NCBI GenBank assembly: GCA_003648875.1
Contig: QMQC01000039.1
Location: forward strand, 1 to 10,119
Direction of reading: 5' to 3'
Length of the DNA: 10,119 nucleotides
From: Actinomycetota bacterium
GTDB taxonomy: Bacteria; Actinomycetota; Acidimicrobiia; Spongiisociales; UBA5794
In this document: positions 6,464-10,119 of the stretch, one piece after another
How the letters are laid out: each line of letters begins with the position of its first letter
How positions within the stretch are numbered: the stretch's first letter is position 1
Notes under the pieces: model-generated
Database searches by the model: none
Seen by the model: only the letters and a program-made list of their open reading frames with translations
What the model was told of the DNA's origin: nothing
Program-made: the position numbers and the translations under genes

Positions 6464-7714
6464 TCACGCCTCGATGGTCCCCAAGCACTCCCCGAAGCCG
6501 ATCGGTACGGCGTCCTCGGCTGTGCAGCGTCCTCGAATCGTGACCGTGTCACCGTCTTCGAGGAATGTTCGGGTCGATCCGTCCGGGTACTCGATCGGAT
6601 CGGTGCCGTTCCAGGTGATCTCAAGGAGCGAGCCGAACTCATCTCGAGTCGGTCCGGAAACAGTCCCTGATGCGAAGAGATCTCCCGGACGCACGGTTGC
6701 GCCGTTCACGGTTGCGTGGGCGAGCTGTTGGGCCATTGTCCAGTACATGTTCGTGAACGAAGTGGCTGTCACCTCGCGCTCCTCGCTGGATCCGTTTGGT
6801 GTGATGGACACGGAGAGATCGATGTCAACACCGATGCGATGATCTGTTGTGAGATACGGAAGCGGTGCGGGTTCCTGATCACCTGCAGGTACCCGGAACG
6901 GTTCAAGGGCTTCCAGAGGAACGATCCACGGAGAGATCGTCGTCGCGAATGACTTTCCCAGGAACGGGCCGAGGGGAACGTATTCCCACGCCTGGATGTC
7001 GCGTGCGGACCAGTCATTGACGAGGCACAGACCAAAGATGTGATGTTCGGCCTCATCGATCGGAATCGCTATCCCGAAGCCTGGCCCTCCACCGGTGACG
7101 AAACCAACTTCGAGCTCCATGTCGAGCTTGCGGGATGGACCGAACACGGGACCCTGTGGGCTGCGCCTCTGGCCGGATGGCCGATTGATGGGCGTTCCGG
7201 ACACGACGACCGTGCCGGCTCTTCCGTGGTAACCAACGGGGAGATGTTTCCAGTTAGGAAAGAGCGAGTCACCATCTGGTCGGAACAGCTTGCCGACATT
7301 CGTTGCGTGCTGCTCCGAGGAGTAAAAATCGACATAGTCACCAACCTCGATCGGGATGCGCATCTGAACGGGATGATCGATGATGAGATGGTGCTTCTCG
7401 CAGAACGATCGGCCTCCAGGATTCGATCGGTCAAGTATGTCGGCGATGTGGTTCCTCACCGACGACCAGACGCCTCGAGAGTGACCGAGAAAGTCGTTGA
7501 GGGATTCACATCGGAACGTATCACGGTCCAACCCTGTGTTCGTAAAGAGGCCGGCGCTCTCGGCACGGGCAAGATCGAACACAGCATCACCGATAGCGAC
7601 ACCGCAACGTACGCCGGATGCGTCTGCGAATACGCCGTACGGCAGATTCTGGATCGGGAAGTCTGACCCGTCGGGTACCTGCACCCATGATGTACGGCTC
7701 TGATCTGCTGTCAT
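6464..7714 (-). CDS. fahA: Fumarylacetoacetase
   Basis: A 416-aa fumarylacetoacetase (EC 3.7.1.2), about the length of the mammalian enzyme. It hydrolyses 4-fumarylacetoacetate to fumarate and acetoacetate, the last step of tyrosine and homogentisate breakdown in the cytosol. Metal-site residues are in their conserved settings: D129 in DFYSSEQHATNVG (human D126), E200 and E202 in LDMELEVGF (human E199/E201), and D234 in NDWSARDIQAWEY (human D233). H136 matches the human catalytic His133. GYHGR (161-165) and YWTMAQQLAHATVNG (324-338) are also typical. The ATG start at 7714 overlaps the stop of the preceding gene (ATGA) and has a strong GGAGGAGG just upstream. It is third in an operon after hmgA and the unknown protein. 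Confidence 0.97.
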   Translation of the reverse strand: MTADQSRTSWVQVPDGSDFPIQNLPYGVFADASGVRCGVAIGDAVFDLARAESAGLFTNTGLDRDTFRCESLNDFLGHSRGVWSSVRNHIADILDRSNPGGRSFCEKHHLIIDHPVQMRIPIEVGDYVDFYSSEQHATNVGKLFRPDGDSLFPNWKHLPVGYHGRAGTVVVSGTPINRPSGQRRSPQGPVFGPSRKLDMELEVGFVTGGGPGFGIAIPIDEAEHHIFGLCLVNDWSARDIQAWEYVPLGPFLGKSFATTISPWIVPLEALEPFRVPAGDQEPAPLPYLTTDHRIGVDIDLSVSITPNGSSEEREVTATSFTNMYWTMAQQLAHATVNGATVRPGDLFASGTVSGPTRDEFGSLLEITWNGTDPIEYPDGSTRTFLEDGDTVTIRGRCTAEDAVPIGFGECLGTIEA

Positions 7715-8631
7715 GTTCCTCCTCCGAGGAATCCGAGTTGTTCAAGAGCCTCGGTCGGCTCATCGAAATCGCACGAGCCGAATGCGATGAATGCTTTTTG
7801 GCGCATCCGTCTGAGCGCCGATCCCGCAACCTCGTGGCCGCGCCAGGATGCAAACGCCGCAGACAGAGCGAAGCCGTCCGGGTCAGCGTCTGTCACGACC
7901 GCTTCGATCGTCTCGCGGTCCGACCCGGCCTCTGCAAGGGCCGCCGCCATGAGAATGTTGACGAACCCGTGACGTTCGATGCCGAGATCCTCATCGAAGT
8001 GGCGGATCGGCCGATGTAGGCCGGCAGTGGTCTTGAAGGGAAGGTGCTGGTTCGTGACAGCCATTACAAACTCCGCCACCTCTGCCGATGTTGGGAACAG
8101 CTCGATGTTCGTTCCACCACACCTGAGTTTCGCCCCGCCGACTCGCCTCCGCGATCCGAGTTCATCCGCGATGAGCTCAACCTGTACCTTGATCGACACG
8201 GTTGGGTCCACTTCGATGAAGGGCACGACGTTCGGACCAACCGAAATCATCGCGTCGAGAAGTGATTCCGTTGCCGATCCGGTTGGTTCGGTGAGTTTTG
8301 CCTCGACGGCTGTAATGGTCATCGCCGGGTCCATTTCTGCCAGGAAGTCGACCGCGTGTGCGGCCGATTCCCCCACAGGCAGATCGAATATGACACCGAC
8401 TTCCCACGGCGACTCGCCCTTTGTGAAGGTCGCGGTCGCGACGGCTGCAAGCTCTGAGAGCTGGGATGCCCGACAGAGGAACCGTCCGCCCACCCATGCC
8501 GAAGGGCTGGAGCGGACCCGACGATATGAATCGGCCGCGTCGCGCATCGATTTGGACGCCGGTGGGAACAAGCCCGCGTAGTCGATGAGAGCAGCGAATG
8601 CAGCGGTTCGGGCGTCGAGGACCAGTCTCAT
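7711..8631 (-). CDS. Conserved protein of unknown function between hmgA and fahA
   Basis: I do not recognise a named family with a known activity. The 306-aa protein is soluble, with no signal peptide or membrane segment. Short strands alternate with helices (WEVGVIFDLP, ITAVEAKL, VVPFIEVD, GAKLRCGG, PFKTTAGL), a pattern that could be a TIM barrel. Motif-like segments with possible active-site residues are DYAGLFPPA (17-25), GAKLRCGG (166-173; K168, R170, C171), PFKTTAGLHRP (198-208; K200, H206), HGFVN (221-225) and FGSCDFDEP (284-292; C287). I chose the ATG at 8631 over in-frame ATGs at 8652 and 8646 because it makes the same ATGA overlap with the upstream stop as seen downstream and has GAGG 4 bases before it. 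Lying between the genes for steps one and three of homogentisate breakdown, it may supply or support the missing maleylacetoacetate isomerase step, but that is inference from position only. Confidence 0.85.
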   Translation of the reverse strand: MRLVLDARTAAFAALIDYAGLFPPASKSMRDAADSYRRVRSSPSAWVGGRFLCRASQLSELAAVATATFTKGESPWEVGVIFDLPVGESAAHAVDFLAEMDPAMTITAVEAKLTEPTGSATESLLDAMISVGPNVVPFIEVDPTVSIKVQVELIADELGSRRRVGGAKLRCGGTNIELFPTSAEVAEFVMAVTNQHLPFKTTAGLHRPIRHFDEDLGIERHGFVNILMAAALAEAGSDRETIEAVVTDADPDGFALSAAFASWRGHEVAGSALRRMRQKAFIAFGSCDFDEPTEALEQLGFLGGGT

Positions 8632-9794
8632 CGACCCTCGAGCCATGTCCATGCGTAGCTGTCGTCCTCTGAGTCTCTTGCTCCAGGTCCGAGATCGAGC
8701 GGTCGGAACGTGTCGATCATCACCGCAAGCTCCTCTGTGCCCTCCTTGCCGATGGACGCCTCGACTGATCCGGGTTGCGGTCCGTGCGTGTGACCAGCGG
8801 GATGGAGAGAGATCGAACCCTTCTCGATGCCCGAACCCTTCCGTGACATGAAGTTGCCGTCAACATAGAACAGCACCTCGTCACTGTCGACATTCGCGTG
8901 GTTGTACGGAGCAGGGATCGCATCAGGGTGATAGTCGTACAGGCGGGGAACGAAGGAACAGACGACGACGCCGGGTGCTTCGAACGTTTGGTGCACAGGT
9001 GGCGGCTGGTGGATGCGCCCTGTGATCGGCTCGAAGTCGTGGATGGAGAGCTTGTGCGGATACAGGCAGCCGTCCCAACCGACGACATCAAACGGATGAT
9101 GTTCGTAGACGAATCTCGTCATGCCGCCCTTGTGTTTGACGAACACATCGACGTCTGAGCCATCGCGAAGCAGTGGCTCTCGAGGTCCGTGGAGATCCCG
9201 TTCGCTGTACGGGGCATGCTCGAGCAGTTGCCCGTTGCGCGACAGATACCTCCTCGGGGGTCCGATGTGGCCGCGCGTTTCGAGGATCAACGCTCGGACC
9301 GGCTCGGGCGAATCGTCAAGAACGTACCGGTGGATCACTGATGCAGGGACGATGAGGTAATCCCCCGGCTCGAACGTGATGGCGCCGAACACCGTCTCGA
9401 GTGTTCCCGAACCCTGTTCGATGTAGACCATCTCGTCGCCTGTGGCGTTCTTGTAGAGGTAGGAGTCGTCTGATCCAACGAAGTACGAGATGGTGCAATC
9501 CTCGTTCCCCATGAGGAGGGCACGGGCCTTAGCGGTGTCGCCGCCGGCCTTGAGTCGATGCGTCTTGAAGTGGCGAGGTTTCAGGGGATGATTCGGTAGT
9601 AGTTCCTGGCCCTCCGTCTCGACAGCTTCGATCGATCTGAGGCCCGTCGGGATGTTCTTGTGATAGAGCAGGGCGGAGTCGAAGGAGAACCCTTCCTCTC
9701 CCATGAGCTCCTCTGCGTAAAGGGTTCCGTTTGGCTGGCGGAACTGAATATGTCGCTTCGGCGGTATCTCGCCGACCGATCGGTAGTAGGGCAT
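8628..9794 (-). CDS. hmgA: Homogentisate 1,2-dioxygenase
   Basis: A 388-aa cupin-fold, Fe(II)-dependent dioxygenase (EC 1.13.11.5) that opens the ring of homogentisate to give 4-maleylacetoacetate. Diagnostic segments are EHHPFDVVGWDG (231-242), IHQPPPVHQTFE (261-272), VVCSFVPR (277-284), PYNHANVDSDEVLFYVDGN (296-314) and SLHPAGHTHGPQPG (329-342). Likely iron ligands are H299, E306 and H337; the spacing H299 to E306 is one residue longer than in the human enzyme (H335, E341), and D305 occupies the equivalent position. It is shorter than the roughly 430-445 aa Pseudomonas and human proteins. The ATG at 9794 is preceded by AAGGAG at a spacing of about 4-5 bases. It is first in its operon, and its stop overlaps the start of the unknown gene (ATGA). 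Confidence 0.96.
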   Translation of the reverse strand: MPYYRSVGEIPPKRHIQFRQPNGTLYAEELMGEEGFSFDSALLYHKNIPTGLRSIEAVETEGQELLPNHPLKPRHFKTHRLKAGGDTAKARALLMGNEDCTISYFVGSDDSYLYKNATGDEMVYIEQGSGTLETVFGAITFEPGDYLIVPASVIHRYVLDDSPEPVRALILETRGHIGPPRRYLSRNGQLLEHAPYSERDLHGPREPLLRDGSDVDVFVKHKGGMTRFVYEHHPFDVVGWDGCLYPHKLSIHDFEPITGRIHQPPPVHQTFEAPGVVVCSFVPRLYDYHPDAIPAPYNHANVDSDEVLFYVDGNFMSRKGSGIEKGSISLHPAGHTHGPQPGSVEASIGKEGTEELAVMIDTFRPLDLGPGARDSEDDSYAWTWLEGR

Positions 9795-10091
9795 GGTGCT
9801 CCTTGGGGCAACTGCTAGGAGACTGCTGAATGATACATGTCAGCCATCTCGACGACCATGCATCACCGCTCGCTGTGGTCTCGGATCCGCCATTCCGTCA
9901 CAAGGAGTGGCCTATGTGATCTATCCAGGCTCGCCTTTTGCAAGCGGTGCGCCTGATCGCCTATCTGACGAACGGCATCAATCAACAACCTCCAGCCATG
10001 GTACGCGAGTACGGAACACAGTCTTGTGGGACCAGATTCTGCTCGTACCGTGGGCGTCCCTACGATTGGGGTCAGATTCCCGAGGAGGCAC
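9795..10091. promoter_or_regulatory. Divergent intergenic region upstream of hmgA and of the right-edge gene
   Basis: This 297-bp stretch has no convincing gene and should carry promoters for the hmgA operon (leftward) and the plus-strand gene at 10092. Immediately before hmgA is the Shine-Dalgarno AAGGAG (reverse of about 9799-9804). A possible minus-strand -10 (TATCAT, reverse of 9830-9835) has no good -35 partner. On the right are a small inverted repeat GTAC-GCGA-GTAC (10001-10012) and a 12-base direct repeat in two copies 40 bp apart, GGGACCAGATTC (10028-10039) and GGGGTCAGATTC (10068-10079), which match at 10 of 12 positions. These could be regulator sites but are short. Confidence 0.45.
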
Positions 10092-10119
10092 ATGGACACC
10101 GATCTGACACTGCGCGCCA
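10092..10119 (+). CDS. Start of a divergent gene, cut by the window edge
   Basis: ATG at 10092 is preceded by a perfect AGGAGG (10083-10088) with three intervening bases, slightly close but workable. The nine visible codons encode MDTDLTLRA. This is too short for any family assignment. Its divergent position next to hmgA would suit a transcriptional regulator or another tyrosine-catabolism gene, but nothing in the sequence shows which. Confidence 0.45.

Noticed and set aside
5730..6842. Long plus-strand open frame (370 codons) opposite the MoaD fusion and fahA.
   Set aside because: High-GC antisense read spanning two real genes, low-complexity Ala/Pro/Ser/Thr product, no ribosome binding site.
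7040..7666. Plus-strand open frame (208 codons) opposite fahA.
   Set aside because: Shadow of fahA, whose metal-site motifs are all intact on the minus strand.
8632..8652. Upstream ATG starts for the unknown gene after hmgA.
   Set aside because: The ATG at 8631 has a Shine-Dalgarno and an ATGA overlap with the hmgA stop; the upstream codons lie inside hmgA without a good site.

Overview
The window is most likely chromosomal DNA from a high-GC actinobacterium, plausibly Acidimicrobiia or a neighbouring lineage. This rests on an MshA-like (mycothiol) glycosyltransferase, a homologue of the actinobacterial c-di-GMP-dependent anti-sigma factor RsiG, GTG starts, and densely packed, translationally overlapping genes. 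The lineage is an inference from gene content, since no search could be run. No insertion sequence, prophage, CRISPR array, tRNA or rRNA was seen.

All eight complete genes lie on the minus strand and read from right to left. At the right edge, 9795-10091 is a gene-free upstream region. A probable divergent plus-strand gene begins at 10092 with a good ribosome binding site but is cut off after nine codons. The catabolic block comes next: homogentisate 1,2-dioxygenase (hmgA), a conserved protein of unknown function, and fumarylacetoacetase (fahA), joined by two ATGA stop/start overlaps. These are steps of tyrosine/phenylalanine breakdown through homogentisate. The canonical middle enzyme, a GST-type maleylacetoacetate isomerase, is absent, and the unknown protein sits where it would be expected. 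Fifteen bases downstream is an unusual fusion of a MoaD/ThiS ubiquitin-like domain, still carrying its Gly-Gly end, to a multi-pass membrane domain.

A 57-base gap with a 7-bp-period repeat then separates a second block. It contains a secreted coiled-coil M23 peptidase, an RsiG-like protein with two near-complete c-di-GMP-binding motifs, an L-asparaginase II family protein, a CelD/BcsL-type GNAT acyltransferase and the MshA-like glycosyltransferase. The last four are separated by 2 bp or overlap by 4 bp, so they are probably co-translated. Envelope remodelling, c-di-GMP signalling, amide hydrolysis and sugar transfer are thus combined in one transcription unit.

The left 544 bases hold no convincing gene. 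They contain a dense group of near-consensus DnaA boxes, including a 28-bp imperfect palindrome centred on TTGTGCACAA, and a second 7-bp-period repeat whose unit is closely related to the one at 5376-5410.

The most interesting items are the RsiG-like switch protein in a cell-envelope operon, the MoaD-membrane fusion, the unassigned protein between HmgA and FahA, the paired heptamer repeats, and the DnaA-box array.
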